Shown: positions 37,527 through 44,229 of the stretch, one piece after another | Numbering within the stretch: the stretch's first letter is position 1 | Layout of the letters: every line of letters begins with the position of its first letter | From: an uncultured Geobacteraceae bacterium | GTDB taxonomy: Bacteria > Desulfobacterota > Desulfuromonadia > Geobacterales > Pseudopelobacteraceae | Length of the DNA stretch: 64,000 nt | Assembly: GCA_903939115.1 (NCBI GenBank) | Contig: CAJAFV010000075.1 | Span: 62,001 to 126,000 of the forward strand | Direction: 5' to 3' | Notes under the pieces: generated by a model | What the model was told of the DNA's origin: nothing | The model's input: the letters and a program-made list of their open reading frames with translations, nothing else | Database searches by the model: none | Position numbers and translations under genes: made by a program

Positions 37527-37799
37527 TTGAACTGTCGGGAGCAGTTGGCAGAGCTTGTCGGCATCGAACAAAAGCATATGAGCAGGCTTGAAGTGGGAAA
37601 GAACGCGCCCACCATTGATCGCCTGGAAAAAATAGCCGCAGCGTTGAATGTGCCGATGGGGAGTTTCTTCGATTCAGGAAGCCAGCAAGCGGATGCGGAA
37701 CGGGCGGAAAAAATAGAGCGGATGGTCAGGGGGTTGGACGAGGATTATCACCGGATTATTTTGCAATTTCCAGAGATACTGAAGGAATTTAAAGAATAG
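37527..37799 (+). pseudogene. N-terminally truncated XRE-family regulator
   Basis: From a TTG at 37527 the frame encodes 90 residues beginning inside an XRE helix-turn-helix: REQLAELVGIEQKHMSRLE is helix 2 plus recognition helix, followed by PTIDRLEKIAAALNVPMGSFF and an acidic helical tail. The first helix (about 12-15 residues) and a credible start are missing because the inverted repeat ends just upstream. Either it uses the TTG to make a shortened protein or it is dead. A terminator follows at once. A second, shorter copy lies at 38483-38650. Confidence 0.75.
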
Positions 37800-37802
37800 T
37801 GA

Positions 37803-37826
37803 CGCCCCGTTTTACGGGGCGTTTTT
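37803..37826 (+). terminator. rho-independent terminator after XRE remnant
   Basis: CGCCCCG-TTTTA-CGGGGCG followed by TTTTT. The same hairpin recurs at 38654-38678 behind the second XRE remnant. Confidence 0.9.
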
Positions 37827-37846
37827 GGTATTGATTAATATCTATG

Positions 37847-37869
37847 CCTGAGATACATTGTATCTCAGG
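37847..37869. promoter_or_regulatory. palindromic operator of the relB/dinJ-yafQ operon
   Basis: CCTGAGATACA-T-TGTATCTCAGG is a perfect 11+1+11 palindrome ending 13 bp before the antitoxin ATG. Autorepression by the antitoxin or the antitoxin-toxin complex binding such a site is the rule for RelB/DinJ systems. Confidence 0.8.
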
Positions 37870-37882
37870 GGGTGACAAAGTT

Positions 37883-38161
37883 ATGGCAACAACATCTATG
37901 GTTCATGTTCGAGTCGAAGAATCGATCAAGGAAGCTGCGAGTACTGCGCTTGAAGAGATGGGACTATCGGTTTCGGTAGCTGTCAACGCATTGTTGAAAC
38001 GAATTGCAGTTGAAAAACGCATCCCGTTTGAGCTCAAAGTGCCGAACGCTGAAACTCGTAACGCGATGCTGGAAGCTGATGAAATAGTTGCTACTCACCG
38101 TGCACGTTTCGCCGGAGCCGGGGAGCTGTTCAATGAACTTGAAAAAAACAGCCGCGAGTAA
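37883..38161 (+). CDS. RelB/DinJ family antitoxin
   Basis: A 92-residue protein from ATG 37883, preceded by GGGGGTG. The N-terminal half is a ribbon-helix-helix domain typical of RelB/DinJ (MVHVRVEESIKEAASTALEE then MGLSVSVAVNALLKRIA and RIPFELKVPN). The C-terminal half is the toxin-neutralising tail. It should dimerise, bind the adjacent palindrome and inhibit the YafQ toxin encoded next, with which it overlaps by 29 bp. Confidence 0.9.
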   Translation: MATTSMVHVRVEESIKEAASTALEEMGLSVSVAVNALLKRIAVEKRIPFELKVPNAETRNAMLEADEIVATHRARFAGAGELFNELEKNSRE

Positions 38162-38459
38162 ACGCGCTTCGATTCCGTACCGTTCCGATTACGCCAAGTC
38201 GTTTTCCAAAGATTGGGAACGCTTGTCGCATTCTGGGCGGTATGACATGAATAATATGAAAGTTGTAATGATGTTGTTAATTGAAGGCAAATCACTTGGG
38301 GCAGAGTGGAAAGATCACCCTCTAAATGGTGATTGGAGTGGATACCGTGAATGTCACATTGGCGGAGATTTTCTGTTGATCTACAAAGTAGACAACAGCC
38401 AGAAGCCCGGTCTTGTGGTTTTTGTCAGGGCAGGTACACACGCTGAATTGTTTGAGTAA
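38133..38459 (+). CDS. YafQ family mRNA interferase toxin
   Basis: A 108-residue RelE/YafQ-type endoribonuclease from ATG 38133, inside the antitoxin gene. After a basic start (NLKKTAASKRASIPYRSDYAK) it shows the YafQ active-site pattern: DHPLNGDWSGYRECHI, GGDFLLIY and a C-terminal AGTHAELFE, supplying the His, Asp and Phe residues of the catalytic pocket. YafQ has Trp after the Asp where Phe is found here. Expected action: ribosome-dependent mRNA cleavage when released from the antitoxin. Confidence 0.9.
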   Translation: MNLKKTAASKRASIPYRSDYAKSFSKDWERLSHSGRYDMNNMKVVMMLLIEGKSLGAEWKDHPLNGDWSGYRECHIGGDFLLIYKVDNSQKPGLVVFVRAGTHAELFE

Positions 38460-38482
38460 GCCTGTTTCGTGTTTGTAATGAC

Positions 38483-38650
38483 CGCCTGCAAATGATCGCC
38501 AAGGCGCTGAATGTACAGATGGGAAGTTTTTTGATTCAGGAAATCAGGAGGCGGACGCGCAACGGGCGGCGAAGATAGAGCGGATGGTCAGGGAGTTGGA
38601 CGAGGATTATCGGAAAATAATCCTGAAGTTTTCAGAGATACTGAAGAATA
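38483..38650 (+). pseudogene. second, more decayed copy of the XRE regulator 3' part
   Basis: The DNA is clearly related to 37616-37800: it encodes RLQMIAKALNVQMGSF, a frameshift in the following T-run (TTTTTTGATTC against TTCTTCGATTC), then EADAQRAAKIERMVRELDED and IILKFSEILKN. It lacks the helix-turn-helix and any start. The homology goes through the stop codon and the terminator hairpin, so this is a duplicated or recombined segment, not convergent sequence. Confidence 0.85.
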
Positions 38651-38653
38651 GTG

Positions 38654-38678
38654 ACGCCCCGTTTTACGGGGCGTTTTT
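38654..38678 (+). terminator. rho-independent terminator, second copy
   Basis: ACGCCCCG-TTTTA-CGGGGCGTTTTT, identical in stem and loop to 37803-37826. It should stop transcripts from the YafQ operon before hicA. Confidence 0.9.
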
Positions 38679-38720
38679 GGTTCAGGGGGTCGTGTTCAAG
38701 AAGCTGGTATTTTTGTCCCG

Positions 38721-38756
38721 TTGACACCATAGTACCATACTGATACTATGTTGTCA
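38721..38756 (+). promoter_or_regulatory. hicA promoter embedded in a palindromic operator
   Basis: TTGACA (38721-38726), 17 bases, TACTAT (38744-38749): an almost consensus sigma-70 promoter. The predicted transcription start, seven bases after the -10 box, is 38756, the A of the hicA ATG, and no ribosome-binding site exists, so the mRNA looks leaderless. The promoter is also a palindrome: TGACA-C-CATAGTA, nine bases, TACTATG-T-TGTCA, covering both boxes. The HicB ribbon-helix-helix domain is the obvious candidate repressor. Confidence 0.75.
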
Positions 38757-38953
38757 TGCCGCCAAAACTTCGAGAAATAATAGCGCTCCTAAAACAGGCA
38801 GGCTTTACCGACAGGGGTGGCAAAGGTAGTCACCGCAACTTTACACACCAGAGTTGCTCAATGCCGGTCACTATATCCGGCAGCTCCGGTGATGACGCGA
38901 AAGCCTATCAGGAACGACTTGTAAAGAGAGCGATTGAGGAGAGTACGCGATGA
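38756..38953 (+). CDS. hicA: HicA family toxin
   Basis: A 65-residue protein with the HicA double-stranded-RNA-binding-like fold: PPKLREIIALLKQAGF, GGKGSHRNFTH with the catalytic His, then ITISG-type strand (PVTISGSS). HicA cleaves mRNA independently of codons when free of HicB. The gene starts directly at the predicted transcription start and its stop overlaps hicB by four bases. The toxin-first order is normal for hicAB. Confidence 0.92.
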   Translation: MPPKLREIIALLKQAGFTDRGGKGSHRNFTHQSCSMPVTISGSSGDDAKAYQERLVKRAIEESTR

Positions 38954-39288
38954 AACCAGCTGATAAATATCTAAAAATTGTGGAATGGTCGGAAGAAGAT
39001 GCGTGCTACATTGGAACCTGCCCCGGACTGACTCTTGGCGGTGTTCATGGCACTAACGAAGCAAAAGTTTATGAGGAGTTGTGTCAAGTAGTATCAGAGG
39101 CGGTTGAACTCTATCAGATTGACGGCAAGCCTCTTCCGCCGGCTACGGCAAACAAACAATATTCCGGCCGGTTTGTTCTTCGCGTTGGTTCCGATCTACA
39201 CAAAGAGGTGTCAATCAGAGCGGCACGCCTTGGCGAGAGCCTGAACAGCTATTGCCAGAAGATTCTTCAGAATGCTGTCCATAGTTGA
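38950..39288 (+). CDS. hicB: HicB family antitoxin
   Basis: A 112-residue antitoxin. Residues about 5-60 are the partial RNase-H-like HicB fold (KIVEWSEEDACYIGTCPGL; YEELCQVVSEAVELY). Residues about 72-112 are a ribbon-helix-helix DNA-binding domain (GRFVLRVGSDLHKEVSIRAA then LGESLNSYCQKIL). The start overlaps hicA (ATGA). It should neutralise HicA and, through the C-terminal domain, repress the palindromic promoter upstream. Confidence 0.92.
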   Translation: MKPADKYLKIVEWSEEDACYIGTCPGLTLGGVHGTNEAKVYEELCQVVSEAVELYQIDGKPLPPATANKQYSGRFVLRVGSDLHKEVSIRAARLGESLNSYCQKILQNAVHS

Positions 39289-39433
39289 GCTCACGTTAGC
39301 TGTTGTGTACAAATTTCATGAAAACCTCCAGTCCCATAACAGTCCAGTTTTCTCGCCCAAATCCTTGACTTTCCGGCTTTATATCTGTAGTTTGTGGGAG
39401 TTTTAATGACTCACCTAACGGAGACTGTACCCT

Positions 39434-42208
39434 ATGGAATATAAAGACACCCTCAATCTGCCGCAAACCGCTTTCGCCATGAAAGCCAACCTGTATCAAC
39501 GCGAACCGGAAATGCTCGCCAAATGGGAAAAAACCGGTCTCTACGCCAAACTGGAAGCGAGCGGCCAAGATAAACCGCTGTACGTCCTGCATGACGGCCC
39601 CCCCTACGCCAACGGCCATATCCATATCGGTCATGCTCTCAATAAGACCCTCAAGGACATCGTGCTCAAAGTTAAGCGCATGGAAGGTTTCCACGCCCCG
39701 TACGTTCCGGGGTGGGACTGTCACGGTCTGCCGATCGAGCTGCAGGTGGAAAAGAACCTCGGGTCGAAGAAGCACACCATGAGCAAACTTGAAATGCGTC
39801 GGGAATGCCGGACGTATGCCGCCAAGTTTGTTGCGATTCAAAAAGAGGAATTCAAGCGCCTCGGCATTCTTGGCGATTGGGATAATCCCTACCTGACGAT
39901 GAATTATGAATATGAAGGGCTGACGGCCGCCGAACTGGCCCGCTTTGCCCACAACGGCGGGCTCTATCGCGGCCGTAAACCGGTGCACTGGTGCTCCTCT
40001 TGCGTTACCGCACTGGCCGAAGCTGAAGTCGAGCACGCCGACCACACCTCCCCTTCCATCTATGTCCGCTTCGCCCTGCGTGATGACCTGTCGGCAGTAA
40101 TCCCCGCTCTTGCAGGTAAACAGGCGTACGTCGTCATCTGGACAACAACGCCCTGGACAATTCCGGCCAACCTTGCCGTTGCGCTCCATCCAGAGTTCGA
40201 TTATGTGGCGCTCGAAACAGAGAAAGGCGTTCTGATCGTCGCCGAAGGACTTAAAGATTCGTTCCTGGCAACGGTCGGCCTGACTGGAGCGGTCATCGCC
40301 ACCTTTAAGGCCGGAGTTCTCGAGCGTAAGCTCTGCAAGCACCCTTTTTATGATCGTGATTCAGTCGTGCTGCTCGGCGAACATGTCACACTGGAAGCCG
40401 GCACCGGCTGCGTCCACACCGCTCCCGGACATGGCCAGGACGATTATGAACTGGCACTGAAAGAGGGGCTGCAGATCTACAATCCGGTCGACAACCATGG
40501 CAAATATCTTGCTGATGTTGAATTTTTCGGCGGGCAACAGGTTTTTCCCGCCAACAAGAGCGTCATCGATAAGTTGAACGAAGTCGAGGCACTGCTTCAT
40601 ACCGCGCCGATTGTCCACTCATACCCGCACTGCTGGCGCTGTAAAAAACCGATCATCTTCCGGGCGACCGAGCAGTGGTTCATCAGCATGAAGGCGAATG
40701 ACCTGCGTGACAAGGCGTTGAAAGCCATTGACCAGGTGCAGTGGATTCCAAAATGGGGTCGTGAACGGATCTACGGCATGATCGAGAATCGACCCGACTG
40801 GTGCGTTTCCCGCCAGCGTTCCTGGGGTGTCCCGATCACCGCGTTTTCCTGTACCGCCTGTGGAGAATACGTCGCTGACGGCGCCATTATGGACCACATA
40901 GCAACTATTTTTAAAAAAGAGAGTTCCGATGTCTGGTTCGACTGGAGCCCTGAGCAGCTGCTCCCCGCGGGCACGGTCTGCCCCAAATGCGGAGCGGCGG
41001 CCTTTGAGAAAGAGAATGATATTCTTGATGTCTGGTTCGATTCGGGCGTTTCCCACGCAGCAGTGCTGGAACCAAACCCCAACCTCCGTTCGCCTGCCGA
41101 TATGTATCTGGAGGGGAGTGACCAGCATCGCGGCTGGTTCCATTCATCGCTGCTCGAGAGCGTCGGCACCCGTGGAGTCGCACCCTATAAAAGCGTATTG
41201 ACCCACGGCTTCGTGCTGGACGGCAAAGGGCACAAGATGAGCAAATCGATGGGTAACGTCGTTGCGCCCGAGGATGTCATCAAGAAGTTTGGCGCCGACG
41301 TCCTGCGCCTCTGGGTTTCCGCCCAGGACTACCGGGACGACAACCGCATCTCCGAAGAGATCCTGACCCGTGTTGCAGAGGCGTATCGCCGTATCCGCAA
41401 CACCTGCCGCTACATTCTCGGGAATATACATGACTTTAATCCGGAGACGGAAACAGTAGTGTTTGCCGATATGCCGGAAATAGACCGGTGGGCCCTGCAC
41501 CAACTGGAGCTGCTTAAAGAGAAGGTCCTGACGGCGTATCAAAACCTTGAATTCCATGTAATTTATCAGGACATCAACGCCTTCTGTACGGTGGAGATGA
41601 GTTCATTTTACCTTGATATTCTCAAGGACCGCATGTACACCAGCAAGGCCGACGGCCTGGAGCGGTGGAGCGCCCAGACGGTCATGTATCACATCCTCGA
41701 CACGCTGGTGCGGATACTCGCTCCGGTACTCTCGTTCACGTCAGATGAAGTCTGGCAGTTTATGCCGGGAGAACGCGAGGAAAGCGTACATCTGGCAAAA
41801 TTCCCCTCCCGTAATCCGGAATGGCAGGACGACGTTTTGGCCGCCCGCTGGGAACGCATTATCAAAGTACGCTCCGATGTGTCAAAAGCGCTGGAACTGG
41901 CTCGTGTCGCCAAGACCATCGGGCATTCTCTGGACGCCGCCGTAACCATCGCCGCACCGCCGGAACTGTTCGCATTCCTTCAGGAGTATGCCTCCGAACT
42001 GAACAGCATTTTTATTGTATCAAAAGCGACTCTGGAATCTGAGTTGGAGGGCGAATACTGGACTTCTGAAAACCTGGAAGGATTAAAGATTCAGGTAACC
42101 GCTGCTCCAGGCGTTAAATGTGAGCGCTGCTGGTATTTCAGCGAAGAACTGGGTACGCATGCAGACCACGCGACCATCTGCCCAAAATGTACGATTGCCG
42201 TCACGTAG
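39434..42208 (+). CDS. ileS: isoleucyl-tRNA synthetase
   Basis: A 924-residue class I synthetase of the bacterial type. HIGH is at about residues 64-67, the editing domain includes WTTTPWTIPANLAV, KMSKS is at about residue 602, and the C-terminal zinc site is CERCW with CPKC (about residues 896-919). GGAG precedes the ATG. No T-box leader is visible in the 145 bp upstream. lspA follows in the same direction, a common ileS-lspA pairing. Confidence 0.98.
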   Translation: MEYKDTLNLPQTAFAMKANLYQREPEMLAKWEKTGLYAKLEASGQDKPLYVLHDGPPYANGHIHIGHALNKTLKDIVLKVKRMEGFHAPYVPGWDCHGLPIELQVEKNLGSKKHTMSKLEMRRECRTYAAKFVAIQKEEFKRLGILGDWDNPYLTMNYEYEGLTAAELARFAHNGGLYRGRKPVHWCSSCVTALAEAEVEHADHTSPSIYVRFALRDDLSAVIPALAGKQAYVVIWTTTPWTIPANLAVALHPEFDYVALETEKGVLIVAEGLKDSFLATVGLTGAVIATFKAGVLERKLCKHPFYDRDSVVLLGEHVTLEAGTGCVHTAPGHGQDDYELALKEGLQIYNPVDNHGKYLADVEFFGGQQVFPANKSVIDKLNEVEALLHTAPIVHSYPHCWRCKKPIIFRATEQWFISMKANDLRDKALKAIDQVQWIPKWGRERIYGMIENRPDWCVSRQRSWGVPITAFSCTACGEYVADGAIMDHIATIFKKESSDVWFDWSPEQLLPAGTVCPKCGAAAFEKENDILDVWFDSGVSHAAVLEPNPNLRSPADMYLEGSDQHRGWFHSSLLESVGTRGVAPYKSVLTHGFVLDGKGHKMSKSMGNVVAPEDVIKKFGADVLRLWVSAQDYRDDNRISEEILTRVAEAYRRIRNTCRYILGNIHDFNPETETVVFADMPEIDRWALHQLELLKEKVLTAYQNLEFHVIYQDINAFCTVEMSSFYLDILKDRMYTSKADGLERWSAQTVMYHILDTLVRILAPVLSFTSDEVWQFMPGEREESVHLAKFPSRNPEWQDDVLAARWERIIKVRSDVSKALELARVAKTIGHSLDAAVTIAAPPELFAFLQEYASELNSIFIVSKATLESELEGEYWTSENLEGLKIQVTAAPGVKCERCWYFSEELGTHADHATICPKCTIAVT

Positions 42209-42286
42209 GAACAAAGCACCGCAATTATCTATCATACCCCCGGGGCTGCATATGTTGAAAGCGCCCCGGATGCACGGAATATATCA

Positions 42287-42781
42287 ATGAAACCTCGCTA
42301 CATTCTGTTTGCCACTATCGCCATCGTCGGCATACTCATAGACCAGATCACCAAGATCGCTGTAGACCGCAGTATGCAGCTGTTCGACTCGATCCCGATT
42401 ATTGAGCAATTCTTTCACCTTACCTACGTCAGAAACAGAGGGGCCGCCTTCAGCTTCCTCTCCAACGCATCGTGGCGGCTACCGTTTTTTATCTCCATAT
42501 CAATAATTGCTGCGATCGTTATCCTGGTTGCCTTTCAAAAAATGCGGGACGATCAGAAGTTGGCGCATACGTCACTGGCACTGATCTTTTCCGGTGCAGT
42601 CGGCAATCTGATCGACCGGGTCCGCCTGGGGGAGGTTATTGATTTTCTTGACGCACATTGGTACCGGCACCATTGGCCAGCCTTCAACGTCGCTGATTCT
42701 CTGATCTGCGTCGGGGTTTTTCTGTTGGCGATTGATATGCTGCTGGAGGAGAAGCGGTTGAAAAAAGGAGTTTCAGGCTGA
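42287..42781 (+). CDS. lspA: lipoprotein signal peptidase (signal peptidase II)
   Basis: A 164-residue inner-membrane aspartic protease with four membrane helices. It cleaves lipoprotein signal peptides after lipidation of Cys. The conserved DQITKIAVDRSM, VRNRGAAFSFL, GNLIDRVRLGEVIDFLD and FNVADSLICVGV motifs are present; the catalytic Asp pair is in NLIDR and NVADS. It processes the several lipoproteins encoded in this window. Confidence 0.97.
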   Translation: MKPRYILFATIAIVGILIDQITKIAVDRSMQLFDSIPIIEQFFHLTYVRNRGAAFSFLSNASWRLPFFISISIIAAIVILVAFQKMRDDQKLAHTSLALIFSGAVGNLIDRVRLGEVIDFLDAHWYRHHWPAFNVADSLICVGVFLLAIDMLLEEKRLKKGVSG

Positions 42782-42798
42782 ATAAATTTCATTCGACG

Positions 42799-44064
42799 TT
42801 ACGACGGAGTATTTCCTTCATACCGCACTCCGGTTACAAATATTTCCTGCACCCTTCCGTCCCGCATCACCCGCTCCAGAACATTCTTTTCATCACCATC
42901 AAAATGCCCGACCACCTGGAAATCTGCCCGCTTGCCGACATCCAGCGAACCGGAGGTTGCGGTAATTCCGAGAGCAGCAGCGCCTCCGACCGTAGCCATA
43001 GTGAAGACATCGTGCTCGGAAAGGTCGTCAGGAAAGGTCTCCAGAGCAAAGCGCAGTTCATCCCACATTGACAGGGAGTTATTGCTGGCAAGCGAATCGG
43101 TGCCAAGGGCTAATGGAATACCTGCTTTTTTCAGAAGTGCCACCGGGGCGCGTCCGACATCAAGCAGATCATTACTGCGGGGACAGAGCGCTATATGAGC
43201 GCCGCTCATTTTGATAATAGCGGCATCAGACGCGGAAACATGAACGCAATGTACGGCCACTGTCGTTGGCGTCAATAATCCGTGGCGATGCAAGAGCTCT
43301 GTGGAACTGCAGCGGGAAGGATTCCCCAGAAAATGTTCCCAGCCGACAAAGGGATAAAAGGACGAAGCCAGATCGCCGCTGCCGTCAAAAACAAAGTCGG
43401 CTTCGGAACGGGATTCTGCAAGATGAATGGCGAGCGGCAGCCTGTGTACCGCTGAGGCGTCTCTGATTGTGGCTAGATGCTTCACCGCAATTGTATAGAG
43501 CGAATGAGGCGAGAGGCCGGGGGGGAGCGTTTGTACCTCTTCACTCAACACTACGGCCATGGCGGCAGCAAGTTTACTCTGAAAAAGCCCGCTTTCCTGC
43601 CCCAGCAGCTCAAAGTAGAGGCGACCGGCAAGCGGAGAACAGTAATAATATGCTGCCATTGCCGGGTTGCTGACTATCTCACCGATAGCTGTAGTACCGG
43701 ACTCCAGACACATTCTCACCCCCTCCCTGATCGAGGTACAGTAATCATCATCTGTCAGACCGCGTTTAATTTTGATCAGCTGAATAATCCAATCGGCAAA
43801 ACTGTGCGGTGCATAATCGATCGGTGACTTGTGCAGCCAGGAGGGAAAGTGGCTTAATTCGAGGTGGGTGTGGGCGTTAACAAATCCGGGGAGCAGCGCA
43901 GAGCCGGGGTAGTCAACAACCGGCACAGAGTACCTGCTGCGCAGAGCGCTCAGCGTACCGGTTTCAACGACAGAGCCGTCGGAAACGAGCAATGCCCCGC
44001 CGGCTACAGGCGGGGCATCGGGATTGAGTAGCCAGGAAGCGGAGTAGATGACCTCGTTCGACAT
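42799..44064 (-). CDS. amidohydrolase of the MtaD/TrzN-like deaminase group
   Basis: A 421-residue metal-dependent hydrolase; ATG 44064 follows GAGGTGG. Motifs of the cytosine-deaminase-like branch: PGFVNAHTHLELS (metal HxH), AIHLAES, VHCVHVS (metal His), LCPRSND and LGTDSLASNN (metal Asp). The family deaminates compounds such as S-adenosylhomocysteine, 5'-methylthioadenosine or aminofutalosine. Which one applies here is not decided by sequence motifs that I can see. An aminofutalosine deaminase would fit menaquinone synthesis in this group of bacteria. Confidence 0.82.
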   Translation of the reverse strand: MSNEVIYSASWLLNPDAPPVAGGALLVSDGSVVETGTLSALRSRYSVPVVDYPGSALLPGFVNAHTHLELSHFPSWLHKSPIDYAPHSFADWIIQLIKIKRGLTDDDYCTSIREGVRMCLESGTTAIGEIVSNPAMAAYYYCSPLAGRLYFELLGQESGLFQSKLAAAMAVVLSEEVQTLPPGLSPHSLYTIAVKHLATIRDASAVHRLPLAIHLAESRSEADFVFDGSGDLASSFYPFVGWEHFLGNPSRCSSTELLHRHGLLTPTTVAVHCVHVSASDAAIIKMSGAHIALCPRSNDLLDVGRAPVALLKKAGIPLALGTDSLASNNSLSMWDELRFALETFPDDLSEHDVFTMATVGGAAALGITATSGSLDVGKRADFQVVGHFDGDEKNVLERVMRDGRVQEIFVTGVRYEGNTPS

Positions 44065-44085
44065 GAACCACCTCTGAATGCATGC

Positions 44086-44200
44086 AAACAGTCCCCTCTC
44101 CATGAGGGAGAGGGTTAGGGTGAGGGGGAATGCTGGATTGTTCCGAGACGTTTTCCCCTCATCCGGCCTTCGGCCACCTTCTCCCTCGGGGAGAAGGACC
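44086..44200. repeat. palindromic CCCTCTCC-type repeat, copy B
   Basis: Same core as 8192-8362: AACAGTCCCCTCTCC, GTTAGGGTGAGGGGGAA, CCTCATCCGGCC and GGCCACCTTCTCCCTC in order, with a different central loop. The outer bases GCAAACAGTCC and GGACCTTTGC are again complementary to each other but unlike the arms of copy A. It lies between the lon stop and the amidohydrolase start, upstream of the latter. Confidence 0.85.
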
Positions 44201-44229
44201 TTTGCGATAATCCGTGTTCTATTGCAGTT

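Noticed and set aside
37395-39288. prophage or integrative element
   Set aside because: Only toxin-antitoxin and regulator remnants are present; no integrase, att site pair or phage genes.
39289-39433. T-box leader upstream of ileS
   Set aside because: No T-box sequence, specifier loop or terminator/antiterminator pair is visible in the short leader.
39296-40342. 348-codon open frame opposite ileS
   Set aside because: It lies antisense to well-conserved ileS motifs, has no ribosome-binding site and no recognisable domain.
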